Assembly: GCA_030653505.1 (NCBI GenBank)
Contig: JAURZK010000043.1
Span: forward strand, 1 to 37,707
Direction: 5' to 3'
Length of the DNA stretch: 37,707 bases
Source of the DNA: Rubrivivax sp.
GTDB lineage: Bacteria; Pseudomonadota; Gammaproteobacteria; Burkholderiales; Burkholderiaceae_C
The notes beneath the pieces are model-generated. The model had not been told where the DNA came from. It did not search any database and worked only from the letters and a program-made list of their open reading frames with translations. This document shows, one piece after another, positions 1 to 7,693 of the stretch. Positions within the stretch are counted from its first letter, which is position 1, and the number at the start of each line of letters is the position of its first letter. The translations under genes were made by a program, and so were the position numbers.

Positions 1-1040
1 TGCAGGGCGCGGGCAAGACCACCACCACGGCCAAGCTGGCCAAGCACCTGATCACCAAACGCAAGAAGAAGGTGCTGACGGTCTCTGCCGACGTCTACCG
101 CCCGGCCGCCATCGAACAGTTGAAGACGGTGACGGCGCAGGCCGGCGCCGAGTGGTTCCCGTCCGACCCGACGCAGAAGCCGCGCGACATCGCGCTGGCG
201 GCGCTGGACTACGCCAAGCGCCACTACTTCGACGTGCTTCTCGTCGACACCGCCGGCCGCCTGGGCATCGACGAAGCACTGATGGCCGAGATCCGCGAGC
301 TGCACGCGGCGCTACAACCCGTGGAGACGCTGTTCGTCGTCGACGCCATGCAGGGCCAGGACGCGATCAACACCGCGAAGGCCTTCAAGGACGCACTGCC
401 GCTGACCGGCGTCGTGCTCACCAAGCTCGACGGCGATTCACGCGGCGGCGCGGCGCTGTCGGTGCGCCAGGTCACCGGTGCGCCGATCAAGTTCGCCGGC
501 GTGTCCGAGAAGATCGACGGGCTGGAGGTCTTCGACGCCGAACGCCATGCCGGGCGTGTGCTGGGCATGGGCGACGTGGTGGCGTTGGTCGAGCAGGTGC
601 AGCAAGGCGTCGATGTCGGGGCAGCGCAGAAGTTCGCCGACAAGATGAAGTCGGGCGGTGGCTTCGACCTCAACGACTTCCTGTCGCAGATCAGCCAGAT
701 GAAGAAGATGGGCGGCCTGTCGAGCCTGATGGACAAGCTGCCGAGTCAACTCACCGCCAAGGCCGCGGGCGCCGACATGGACAAGGCCGAACGCGACGTC
801 AAGCGCATGGAAGGCATCATCAACGCGATGACGCCTCTGGAACGGCGCAAGCCCGAACTGCTCAAGGCCAGCCGCAAGCGCCGCATCGCCACCGGTGCCG
901 GCGTGCACGTGCAGGAGGTCAATCGGCTGCTGAACCAGTTCGACCAGATGCAGGGCATGATGAAGAAGATGAAGGGCGGTGGGCTGATGAAGATGATGAA
1001 GCGCATGGGCGGCGGCGGCTTCCCCGGCATGCCGCGCTGA
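1..1040 (+). CDS. ffh: Signal recognition particle protein Ffh, 3' part
   Basis: SRP54-type GTPase that binds signal peptides of nascent membrane proteins together with 4.5S RNA and delivers ribosomes to FtsY. The window opens inside the gene; the first complete codon is at base 3 and lies in the P-loop (QGAGKTTTTAKL). About 345 residues are present, so roughly 110 N-terminal residues (N domain and start of G) are missing. Visible are the G3 motif DTAGRLG, the G4 motif TKLDGD, and a methionine-rich M domain with the GGGFDLNDFLSQ and MKKMGG stretches and a Met/Lys/Gly-rich tail (MKKMKGGGLMKMMKRMGGGG). It lies near ftsY, its receptor partner. Identification is certain. Confidence 0.97.
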   Translation, partial: QGAGKTTTTAKLAKHLITKRKKKVLTVSADVYRPAAIEQLKTVTAQAGAEWFPSDPTQKPRDIALAALDYAKRHYFDVLLVDTAGRLGIDEALMAEIRELHAALQPVETLFVVDAMQGQDAINTAKAFKDALPLTGVVLTKLDGDSRGGAALSVRQVTGAPIKFAGVSEKIDGLEVFDAERHAGRVLGMGDVVALVEQVQQGVDVGAAQKFADKMKSGGGFDLNDFLSQISQMKKMGGLSSLMDKLPSQLTAKAAGADMDKAERDVKRMEGIINAMTPLERRKPELLKASRKRRIATGAGVHVQEVNRLLNQFDQMQGMMKKMKGGGLMKMMKRMGGGGFPGMPR

Positions 1041-1194
1041 CCTGACCGACAAGGATGACTGGCCGCCATGCGCTCGACGGGCCCAGAAAGCTGCCAAGCC
1101 GACACGTCTTGATACGCATCTTGTGCCTGCGACCGTTGATCTCAACGCGCGCAGGGCCGATGTTCCGGGTTCGCCCCCGCTAGACTCAGCCGCC

Positions 1195-1908
1195 ATGGAA
1201 TTCCTGCCGCCGATTGCCAGCTTCGCCCTGCCCGCGACGGCACTGCTGCTGACGTGGCTGGTCATGCGCCTGCGGCAACGGCGCAGCGCCGGCCGCAGTG
1301 CGGCGCGCGAGGCGCTCGACACCGTGGCCGGCTGGCCGCCCGAGGCGGCGCGCGTGCTGACGATCAACGAACGTCAGGCTTACGACCTGCTTCGCCGCGC
1401 CATGCCCGGCTTCCTGGTGCTGGCGCAGGTGCCGCTGTCGCGATTCATCCGCGTGCCCTCCCGCCATTCCTACACCGACTGGTTGCAGCGCGTGGGTTCG
1501 CTCAGCGCCGACCTCTTGTTCTGCGACGCCGGCTCGCGTGTGCTCGCGGTGGTCGACATCCGTACAGCCCAGGAGAGCGACCGCGCCCGCCGCCGCCATG
1601 AGCGCATGACACGCGTCCTGCGCAAGGCCGGTGTGCATGTACTCACCTGGCGCGAGGACGATCTGCCCACGCCCGCCGAGGTACGACACGCGATGACGGC
1701 CGTGGTCGGTGGTACTGCTGCGGCCGCCGCGGCGGCCGCCGCTGCCCGTGCCACCGTGTCACGGCCCATGCCGCTGATCCCGGTGGCCGAGATCAGCGAG
1801 ATCCTGGCCGATGGTGACCGCGCGGCCTTCGAGGCCGAAGACCCGTCGATGGAACCCGTGCCCTCGGCCTTCTTCGAGGAACTCGAAGTCGCCGACGCAC
1901 GCCGCTGA
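1195..1908 (+). CDS. DUF2726 family protein with N-terminal membrane anchor
   Basis: A 237-residue protein. It begins with one hydrophobic segment (residues about 5-25) followed by a basic stretch, so it is probably anchored in the inner membrane with its main domain in the cytoplasm. The core (LTINERQAYDLLRRAMPG ... DLLFCD ... VVDIR ... HVLTWR) has the pattern of DUF2726, a domain with a predicted nuclease-like fold but no firmly assigned function. A run of about ten alanines sits near residue 180, and the C-terminus is acidic. The ATG at 1195 is preferred because it starts just before the hydrophobic segment; an upstream in-frame GTG at 1123 would add 24 unlikely residues. Family call fairly sure, function unknown. 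Confidence 0.7.
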   Translation: MEFLPPIASFALPATALLLTWLVMRLRQRRSAGRSAAREALDTVAGWPPEAARVLTINERQAYDLLRRAMPGFLVLAQVPLSRFIRVPSRHSYTDWLQRVGSLSADLLFCDAGSRVLAVVDIRTAQESDRARRRHERMTRVLRKAGVHVLTWREDDLPTPAEVRHAMTAVVGGTAAAAAAAAAARATVSRPMPLIPVAEISEILADGDRAAFEAEDPSMEPVPSAFFEELEVADARR

Positions 1909-2017
1909 GGCCGGACCGAGCAGCCACCTGCGTGCCTGCGAGTGCCGGCCGTTGGCCCGGACGCATGCTTGTGGTCGGGCTGAAGCCTCCAGGCCGCGCC
2001 GGGCGCGGTGGCTGCCC

Positions 2018-3070
2018 TCAGTCGAGCAAGGCCCGCACGAACTCCTGTGCGTTGAAGGGCTGCAGGTCCTCGAGCTTCTCGCCGATGCCGATGAAGTAGA
2101 CCGGCACCACGCGCCCATGCTCGGTGCCCCAGCGCGCAATGGCCGCCAGCACGCCGCCCTTGGCCGTGCCGTCGAGCTTGGTCACGATCAGGCCCGTCAG
2201 CCCCAGCGCCGCGTCGAAGGCCTTCACCTGCGCCAGCGCGTTCTGCCCGGTGTTGCCGTCGACCACCAGCAGCACCTCGTGCGGTGCGCCGGCCTGTGCC
2301 TTGGCGATGGTGCGCTGGATCTTCTTCAGCTCTTCCATCAGGTGAGTCTGCGTCGGCAGGCGGCCTGCGGTGTCGGCGATGACCACGTCGCAGCCACGTG
2401 CGCGGCCGGCCGTGACGGCGTCGAAGGTGACGGCGGCCGGATCGCCGCCGGCCTGGCTGACGATCTCGACCCGGTTGCGGTCGGCCCACACCGCCAGTTG
2501 CTCACGCGCGGCGGCGCGGAAGGTATCGGCCGCGGCCAGCAGCACCTTGCAGTCGGCCTCGGGGAGGTGACGCGTGAGCTTGCCTATGCTCGTCGTCTTG
2601 CCGGCGCCGTTGACGCCCGTGACCATGATCACCGTCGGCGTGTGCGCGCCGATGTCGAGTGTGCGCTCCAGCGGCTGCAGCAGTTCGGTAAGCGAGCGCG
2701 CCAGCAGCGCGCGCACGGCGGCGGGTTCGGTGGCCTTGCTGTCCTTGACGCGGCGCTTCAGGTCGGCGAGCAGGTGCTCGGTGGCGGCAACACCCGTGTC
2801 GGCCAGCAGCAGCGCCGATTCGAGCTCCTCGTACAACGCGTCGTCGATGCGCGTGCCGGCGAAGACGGTGGCGATGCTGCCGCCGGTCTTGCGCAGGCCC
2901 TGGGCCAGGCGGCCGAGCCAGCCGCTGCGCGCCTCCACTGGCGGGGCGGGGCTCGGTGCGACCGGTGGTGAAAGAGGCGCGTCGACCTGCAAGGCAGCAT
3001 CGGTCGGCGGGCTCGCGGGGCTTGCCGCGGGCGCAGGCGCCGGCGGCTTCTTCTTGAAGAAACTGAACAT
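2018..3070 (-). CDS. ftsY: Signal recognition particle receptor FtsY
   Basis: Membrane-associated SRP receptor GTPase, partner of Ffh in co-translational targeting. It has 350 residues. The N-terminal 50 residues are a basic start (MFSFFKKK) followed by a Pro/Ala-rich linker, shorter than the acidic A domain of E. coli FtsY. The NG domain follows, with P-loop GVNGAGKTT (residues 152-160), the DTFRAAA motif, DTAGRLPTQ and TKLDGTAKGG, and ends FNAQEFVRALLD as is typical. The gene points away from tRNA-Met, so the 61 bp between 3070 and 3132 hold two divergent starts. Identification certain. Confidence 0.97.
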   Translation of the reverse strand: MFSFFKKKPPAPAPAASPASPPTDAALQVDAPLSPPVAPSPAPPVEARSGWLGRLAQGLRKTGGSIATVFAGTRIDDALYEELESALLLADTGVAATEHLLADLKRRVKDSKATEPAAVRALLARSLTELLQPLERTLDIGAHTPTVIMVTGVNGAGKTTSIGKLTRHLPEADCKVLLAAADTFRAAAREQLAVWADRNRVEIVSQAGGDPAAVTFDAVTAGRARGCDVVIADTAGRLPTQTHLMEELKKIQRTIAKAQAGAPHEVLLVVDGNTGQNALAQVKAFDAALGLTGLIVTKLDGTAKGGVLAAIARWGTEHGRVVPVYFIGIGEKLEDLQPFNAQEFVRALLD

Positions 3071-3093
3071 CGTGGAGAGCGGGGTGGCGCCTG

Positions 3094-3121
3094 TTTGCCA
3101 GCGTGCCAGCCTGGCTATAAT
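3094..3121 (+). promoter_or_regulatory. Promoter of tRNA-Met
   Basis: A perfect -10 hexamer TATAAT at 3116-3121 stands ten bases before the mature tRNA 5' end. A -35-like TTTGCC lies at 3094-3099, giving a 16 bp spacer. Transcription would begin around 3128, as expected for a stable RNA gene. The integrated element lies downstream of this promoter with no terminator seen between, so tRNA transcripts could read into it. Confidence 0.7.
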
Positions 3122-3131
3122 GCCCGGCTCA

Positions 3132-3208
3132 GGCGCTTTAGCTCAGCTGGTTAGAGCGACGGAATCATAATCCGCAGGTCCGGGGTTCAAATCCCTGAAG
3201 CGCCACCA
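3132..3208 (+). tRNA. tRNA-Met (anticodon CAT)
   Basis: A complete 77-nt cloverleaf with encoded CCA. The acceptor stem GGCGCTT pairs with AAGCGCC, the D arm contains TTAGCTCAGCTGGTTAGAG, the anticodon loop is in GGAATCATAATCC (anticodon CAT), and the T arm contains GGTTCAAATCC. The first acceptor pair is matched, so it is not the initiator. CAT could also be a tRNA-Ile2 read with lysidine; elongator Met is more likely from the overall pattern. The 3' 48 bases serve as the attachment site of the adjacent element, and the intact copy is kept at this end. Confidence 0.95.
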
Positions 3209-3209
3209 A
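3161..3209 (+). repeat. attL: 49 bp direct repeat in the tRNA-Met 3' end
   Basis: Bases 3161-3209, from the anticodon stem through CCA plus one base, recur without mismatch at 13331-13379. Flanking bases differ on both sides (c versus t before, g versus a after). This is the standard footprint of a tyrosine integrase that recombines in a tRNA 3' end and leaves the tRNA whole. The integrase gene starts about 690 bp inside this end. Confidence 0.95.
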
Positions 3210-3294
3210 GTTTCCCTGTGCTGACGGCACTTGCAGACCCATCCACACCCACTCCGCCGGTGAAAAAGGCGGATTCGTGAATGGAAGGTCTGAA

Positions 3295-3576
3295 ATGTCT
3301 ACGTCAAACGTCCCCGCCGGTGAACCGGGCGCCCCTCGTTGCAGCGAGGAGGCAACAGGTCAAGTGGCCCTTGCCTACGAGGGGGCGCTCAGGCGTTCCC
3401 GGCGCATCCGGCTCCTCGCGGAAGCCATGGCGGCCAACCTGCGCGAGTTGCGCGGGACCGAGATCAACCGCGACGAGGTCATCGACTTTCTGGACATGCT
3501 CGAAGAGCTGGCCGGTGAGTCGCTCGCCGATCTGGACCTGCTCGAAGATGCATGCCTTCAGCGGGGTGCGGCATGA
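3295..3576 (+). CDS. Small acidic helical protein, first gene of the element
   Basis: A 93-residue protein of no recognised family. The first 25 residues look disordered; the rest is predicted to be helical, with a basic patch (RRSRRIRLLAEAM) followed by an acidic, leucine-rich half (INRDEVIDFLDMLEELAGESLADLDLLEDA). It could dimerise or contact a partner protein. The ATG at 3295 is chosen because GGAAGG lies six bases upstream; an in-frame GTG at 3277 has no such site. It overlaps the next gene by ATGA, so the two are probably co-translated with the integrase. A regulatory role is possible from its place beside attL, but nothing in the sequence shows it. Confidence 0.6.
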   Translation: MSTSNVPAGEPGAPRCSEEATGQVALAYEGALRRSRRIRLLAEAMAANLRELRGTEINRDEVIDFLDMLEELAGESLADLDLLEDACLQRGAA

Positions 3577-3899
3577 GCGCGGGACCGGAAATCGAGGCAG
3601 CCACCACGGCAGCCCTCGACGCTGCTCAAGCGTGGGTGCGCCGGCAGCCGGACGGCACGCCCTCTGCCTACGACTTGATCCTGTACCTCGGGTTGCTCTT
3701 CGGCGAGCGCCGCGAGGAGCAGCTCGAGGTCCTGGCGGTGGTCGCCAAAGGCGGTGACGCGTCGTATGCGATGCTGACGCTGGCCGCGGCGTCCTACCGC
3801 CACGAGGCGATGGGCGACCTGCTGCTGCAGGCGTTCGGACCGGCGGGCGATCCACGCCGGCTTGCCCTGCGGCAGGCCTGCAGGCGGTGGCTGTCATGA
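3573..3899 (+). CDS. Hypothetical protein upstream of the integrase
   Basis: A 108-residue, mostly helical protein with no recognised domain. It starts inside the stop of the previous gene (ATGA at 3573-3576), and its own stop overlaps the integrase start in the same way (3896-3899). Arg/Glu-rich helices alternate with Ala/Leu stretches (YDLILYLGLLFGERREEQLEVL, TLAAASYRHEAMGDLLLQAF). The tight coupling to int suggests a role in integration or its control, such as an accessory or directionality factor. This is an inference from position only. Confidence 0.55.
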   Translation: MSAGPEIEAATTAALDAAQAWVRRQPDGTPSAYDLILYLGLLFGERREEQLEVLAVVAKGGDASYAMLTLAAASYRHEAMGDLLLQAFGPAGDPRRLALRQACRRWLS

Positions 3900-4831
3900 G
3901 CGCGCCGCTGCCCACCCGCAGGGGTGACCTGACCATCGCGGAGCTGTGCGACTTGTATTTTCAGCACTACACCGGCCGGGACTGCGCGCTGCCGCAGCGC
4001 CTGGGCTGGTGGCGCACGCACATCGGGCACCTGCGCCTGGACGAGCTGAGCGACGACCACGTACACGACGGCCTGGAACGGCTGGCCAGCGGTGCGGCCA
4101 AGGTCTACGCGGGCAAAGATGAGCACGGCCGCGCGATCTACAACAACAAGCGCAGGCCGCTGTCGGGCTCGACCTTGAACCGCTACACGTCGGCCCTCTC
4201 TTCCGTCATTACCTGGGCCATCCGCAGGCGCATCGCGCCCAAGGGTTTCGACCATCCGGTGCGCCGCGTCGAGCTGAAGGCCGAGGGCCAGGCCAAGACG
4301 CGGTTTCTGAGCGACGAAGAGCGCGCCAGGCTGCTGCAGGCGTGCAAGGCCAGCGCCTGGCCGCGCCTGTACCTGCTGACCCTGCTGGCACTGACCACGG
4401 GAGGCCGCAAGGGCGAACTGCTGGCCTTGCGGTGGCAGGATGTCGACACGGTGCGGCGCGTGGTGCACGTCGGCCGGTCCAAGAACGGCGACCCCAAGGT
4501 GCTGCCCCTGGTGCCGGCCGTGGTCGAGCAGCTGGAGGCCTTCCGCGGTACGCCTGGTGGCCTGGTCTTCCCCTCGCGCCTGAACGCGCTCAAGCCCATG
4601 GCCTTCGAGGCGCGATGGCATGAGGCGCTGAAGGCCGCCAACGTGCGGCACTTCCGCTTCCACGATCTGCGGCACAGCTGCGCCAGCTACCTGGCGCAGC
4701 AGGGCGCCAGCCTGCTAGAAATCGCCGACCTCCTGGGGCATCGGCAGATCAGCATGAGCCACCGCTATGCGCACCTGGCCGCTGGCCATCGGTCGGCGCT
4801 GGTGGATCGGGTCATGGGTGGGCTGCGATAG
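3896..4831 (+). CDS. int: Tyrosine recombinase / phage-type integrase
   Basis: Catalyses site-specific recombination between the element's attP and the tRNA-Met 3' end. It is 311 residues, counting from the ATG at 3896 that overlaps the previous stop (a GTG at 3887 would add three residues). An N-terminal arm and core-binding region (about 10-130) precedes the catalytic domain. All active-site residues are visible: R171 in TTGGRKGELLALRW, K196 in GRSKNG, H256 and R259 in HDLRH, H282 in LLGHRQ and nucleophile Y291 in HRYAHL. Integrity of these residues indicates a functional enzyme. It is the third gene of a four-gene overlapping run, unlike the usual stand-alone integrase. Confidence 0.95.
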   Translation: MSAPLPTRRGDLTIAELCDLYFQHYTGRDCALPQRLGWWRTHIGHLRLDELSDDHVHDGLERLASGAAKVYAGKDEHGRAIYNNKRRPLSGSTLNRYTSALSSVITWAIRRRIAPKGFDHPVRRVELKAEGQAKTRFLSDEERARLLQACKASAWPRLYLLTLLALTTGGRKGELLALRWQDVDTVRRVVHVGRSKNGDPKVLPLVPAVVEQLEAFRGTPGGLVFPSRLNALKPMAFEARWHEALKAANVRHFRFHDLRHSCASYLAQQGASLLEIADLLGHRQISMSHRYAHLAAGHRSALVDRVMGGLR

Positions 4832-5373
4832 TGGACAAGGGCGGCTGGAAGAGCGGCCATGGATCTCCGACCCAGCGGTCGGAGATCCGCGACTGGCAGC
4901 GCCAGGTGCAAGCCGACCTGGCGCTGGCGAGTGCGCCCCGCGACGACATGGAGCCGGGCGCCCGGCGCCAGCTGGCCGAGCTCATAGTCGAGTGCGAGCG
5001 ACTGCTCTTCGGCGACCTGGCGGCCGTCCGTGGGGATGATTGGTACGTCGACGCCATTGCCGCGCTCAATGGGGCCGCCGAGCGACTCCGCTGGGCAGCG
5101 CGGCATCCTTTCATGCTGGGCGATTGGCCTGCGCTTGTGGACGCTGCCAGGCTGCTGGGGCGGGCGCAGCATGCCGTCGCTGTCGGGCGCAGCCGGCGCC
5201 ACAAGCCTGGCCGACCGCTGGGTTCCGGCATCAACTCCGGGCCCATCCTGCGTGTGCTTGAGGCAAACCCTGCCGCGACCAATGGGGCCATTGCTGATGC
5301 GGTCGCTGCAGAAGTGGCCGTCGACGCTGGCCAGGTCGCCAAAGTGCGCAAGCGCGCGCAGCGCCGGAAGTAA
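4831..5373 (+). CDS. Putative DNA-binding protein with AT-hook-like motif
   Basis: A 180-residue protein of no recognised family. The GTG start at 4831 overlaps the integrase stop by one base. The N-terminal two-thirds is helical and rather acidic. A basic stretch around residues 120-130 (RRHKPGRPLGS) resembles an AT-hook or a minor-groove-binding tail. The last 50 residues (PILRVLEANPAATNGAIADAV ... KVRKRAQRRK) look like a small winged-helix or helix-turn-helix unit. DNA binding is therefore plausible; candidate roles are excisionase, regulator or replication accessory. The call rests on motif appearance only. Confidence 0.5.
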   Translation: MDKGGWKSGHGSPTQRSEIRDWQRQVQADLALASAPRDDMEPGARRQLAELIVECERLLFGDLAAVRGDDWYVDAIAALNGAAERLRWAARHPFMLGDWPALVDAARLLGRAQHAVAVGRSRRHKPGRPLGSGINSGPILRVLEANPAATNGAIADAVAAEVAVDAGQVAKVRKRAQRRK

Positions 5374-5458
5374 CTTCCGGCCTATGTGCCGTGTGTTGAT
5401 CCTTTGAGACTTGGTGCCGGATCGGGCCTGCAAGCCCGTCAGCACAAGGACTCAACGC

Positions 5459-5731
5459 ATGCACACGCAAGACACCGCGGCGCCCGAGGCGCCGCCAGTC
5501 ACACCCGGCGCGGGAGCGCGCGCTATCGTGTGGCAGAGCTACCAGGCCGAACGGCCGGAGTGGTTCCGCACCCCCGAGGCCTTCCAGTGGTTTAAGCGCC
5601 AGCACCAGGCTGAGCTGACCCGGGCCGGCGCGCTGGCGGTCATCGCCGGCCGCGTGTTCGTCGTGCCCGACGCCTTCGACGCCGCAGTCATCGCCATCGG
5701 TAGACGCCTGGCCGCCGCACGCGCAGCGTGA
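5459..5731 (+). CDS. Small HTH-like protein upstream of the helicase
   Basis: A 90-residue protein. The ATG at 5459 has AAGGA eight bases upstream, which favours it over an in-frame start at 5411. The first 25 residues are low-complexity Ala/Pro. The rest (WFRTPEAFQWFKRQHQAELTRAGALAVIAGRVFVVPDAFDAAV) has the shape of a small winged helix often seen in mobile-element DNA-binding proteins, where a short helix pair is followed by a beta-hairpin. It overlaps the helicase start (gTGA at 5728-5731), so it may be a replication or copy-control factor. Function not established. Confidence 0.55.
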   Translation: MHTQDTAAPEAPPVTPGAGARAIVWQSYQAERPEWFRTPEAFQWFKRQHQAELTRAGALAVIAGRVFVVPDAFDAAVIAIGRRLAAARAA

Positions 5732-7362
5732 ACCCCTCGCGCGTCAGCAGGGGCAGCGCACCGCAGGCGCCCCCGGACGATGGGCCGACCACCATTCAGA
5801 TGGAGCAGGCCCTATGCGGTGCCCTGCTGCAGGATGCCGACACGGCCGGGCCGGAGCTTCAGCGCTACGGCGTGACCCCACAGCACTGTGAGGACCCGCG
5901 TAACGCGGCTGTCCTGGGGGCCATCGCGGTGCTGATCGAGCGAAAGCAACCCGTCGACCTGTTCACGGTGTTCGATCTGCTGGGCGCCATGGGGGCGGCC
6001 GAGCGCGCCGGCGGGATGGCCTACCTGCATCAGCTTGAGTGCTGCGTCCCCAGCGCGCGCAACGCCGGCCGGTACGCTGAGATCGTCGCCGAGCGGGCCG
6101 CGCAGCGGCGCATCACCACGCTGGCACTGGCCGTGGCCAGCAGCCCTGCCGTGCCGCAGCTGCGCGCCGATCTGCTGGCCGAGCTGGCGCAGGTCAACGG
6201 GCTGCGAGAGCGGGCGCCGGTGGTCTTCGCGCACGTCCCCCTAGCCGACCTGCACACCGCAGAACCGCAGCCGCAGCAGTGGTGGTGGGACGGCTACGTG
6301 CCGGCCGGGCACGTCACCTTGTGGAGCGGGCACGGTGGCGCCGGCAAGAGCACGCTGGCCCTCATGCTGCTGGCCTGCATGGCGATGGGCCGCACCTTCC
6401 TGGGCAAGGGCACGCGCCGCGGCAAGCTGCTGTTCTTCAGCGCGGAGGACCCGGGCCAGCTGGTGCGGCTGCGGCTGCGGCGCGTGTGCACGGTGCTCGA
6501 TGTCGACCCCGCCGCGCTGGCCGAGCGGCTGCGCGTGATCGACGCCACCGAATTGGACGCCGCGCTCTACGTCGAGCAGCGCATCGGTGGCGTGCGCCAC
6601 GGTGCGACCACGCCGACCTATGAGGCGCTGCGGCAGTACATCGAGGCCGAGGGCATCGACGTGCTGGTGCTCGACAACGCAAGCGACCTCTTCGACGGTG
6701 ACGAGATCGTGCGCACGCTGGTGCGTGGTTTCATCCGCAGCCTGGCCCACCTGGTGCGCCAGCGCGGCGGCGCGGCGGTGCTACTGGCCCACGTCGACAA
6801 GGGCACCAGCCGGGCCGGCAAGGGCGCGTCGAGCGAGAGCTACAGCGGGTCGACGGGCTGGCACAACTCCGTCCGGTCGCGCCTGGTGCTGCTGGAGAAG
6901 GAACCGGGCACGCTGGAGCTGCAGCACCAGAAGTGCAACTTGGGGCCGAAACAGGCGCCGGTGGTGCTGACCTGGCCCGAAGGTGGACTGCCCACCATGG
7001 TCGACCCCGATCTGCCGCCGCCCGATGCCGCGGCCAGGCCGAACGCCGACGCGGCCATGCGGGCGCTGGTGGCGCTGATTCGCGAGCACTACGCCCTGGG
7101 CCGATGGGTCAGCACGTCCAAGAACAGTACGTCGAGCGCTTCCAAGCTGTTCGCCGCGGATGCTCGCTACCCCCGCCACCTCAAGCCCTCCGAGGTCGAG
7201 CAGCTGCTCTTCGAGGCGCAGCGGGCGCGGTTCATTGAGGCCGAGCCGTACAAGAACGAGGGCCGAAAGCACATGCAGCGCTGGCGTGTGACTACGGCAG
7301 GCGTGGCCATGGTCGACAACCTGCCACTGTTCGCGACAGGCGCGTCAGGGTGTGCCTCGTGA
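5728..7362 (+). CDS. DnaB-N / RepA-type replicative helicase (AAA ATPase)
   Basis: A 544-residue protein that probably opens the element's origin and unwinds DNA. Residues about 22-130 match the DnaB N-terminal domain (EQALCGALLQDAD, DPRNAAVLGAIAVLIERKQPVDLFTV, AERAGGMAYLHQL). The motor that follows is a RepA-like AAA_25 hexameric helicase rather than the usual DnaB C-domain: Walker A GHGGAGKST (201-209), SAEDP at 238-242, Walker B DVLVLD (311-316), then LLAHVDKG and a GSTGWHNSVRSRLVL segment typical of RepA/RSF1010-type helicases. The C-terminal region (about 430-530) looks like a winged helix. The GTG start overlaps the previous gene. No primase gene was recognised, so host or helper primase would be needed. 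Walker motifs are clear; the replication role is by family. Confidence 0.85.
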   Translation: MNPSRVSRGSAPQAPPDDGPTTIQMEQALCGALLQDADTAGPELQRYGVTPQHCEDPRNAAVLGAIAVLIERKQPVDLFTVFDLLGAMGAAERAGGMAYLHQLECCVPSARNAGRYAEIVAERAAQRRITTLALAVASSPAVPQLRADLLAELAQVNGLRERAPVVFAHVPLADLHTAEPQPQQWWWDGYVPAGHVTLWSGHGGAGKSTLALMLLACMAMGRTFLGKGTRRGKLLFFSAEDPGQLVRLRLRRVCTVLDVDPAALAERLRVIDATELDAALYVEQRIGGVRHGATTPTYEALRQYIEAEGIDVLVLDNASDLFDGDEIVRTLVRGFIRSLAHLVRQRGGAAVLLAHVDKGTSRAGKGASSESYSGSTGWHNSVRSRLVLLEKEPGTLELQHQKCNLGPKQAPVVLTWPEGGLPTMVDPDLPPPDAAARPNADAAMRALVALIREHYALGRWVSTSKNSTSSASKLFAADARYPRHLKPSEVEQLLFEAQRARFIEAEPYKNEGRKHMQRWRVTTAGVAMVDNLPLFATGASGCAS

Positions 7363-7381
7363 GGGCTCTCCCTGGTCGGCT

Positions 7382-7464
7382 TGCGCTGGGTGCGCTTGGT
7401 GCGCTGGGTGCGCCATCAATCGGAACATGGCGCAGAGAGCGCAGCCGGTGCGCCAGGTGCGCCG
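7382..7464 (+). repeat. Tandem 9 bp repeats: candidate origin iterons or packaging site
   Basis: The 331 bp gap 7363-7693 has no credible gene. At 7382-7417 the unit TGCGCTGGG occurs four times head to tail with small changes (TGCGCTGGG, TGCGCTTGG, TGCGCTGGG, TGCGCCATC). Two more copies of the same core, GGTGCGCCA and GGTGCGCCG, lie at 7447-7464, with inverted GCGCA copies between. The position, directly after a RepA-type helicase gene and directly before a small-terminase gene, suits either replication iterons or a terminase recognition site. The rest of the gap is GC-rich and shows nothing else clear apart from the AAGGGGG ribosome site of the next gene. Confidence 0.5.
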
Positions 7465-7693
7465 GGTTCCGCGCAGGGGGTATGGGGGAGAGAGCGCGCG
7501 CAACCCGGCGCACGTCGAGCTGGCCGCAACGTGGCGGTGCCGACCTCACCCGAGTGTGTGCACCCGGCGCAGCCGCTGGCCCCCGGCCGGGTGCCCCCTC
7601 CCCCCTTCGTGGGTCCTCCGCCAGAGCGCGCCGTGCGGGTGATTCGAGCCTCGTCTGCGCGCTGTTCAGTGCCCTTCCCAAGGGGGTGATGCG

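Noticed and set aside
3253..3273. Hairpin TCCGCC/GGCGGA as terminator of tRNA-Met
   Set aside because: Short stem with A-rich loop and no following T-run; it lies close to the ribosome site of the first element gene and might be an operator, but nothing supports this.
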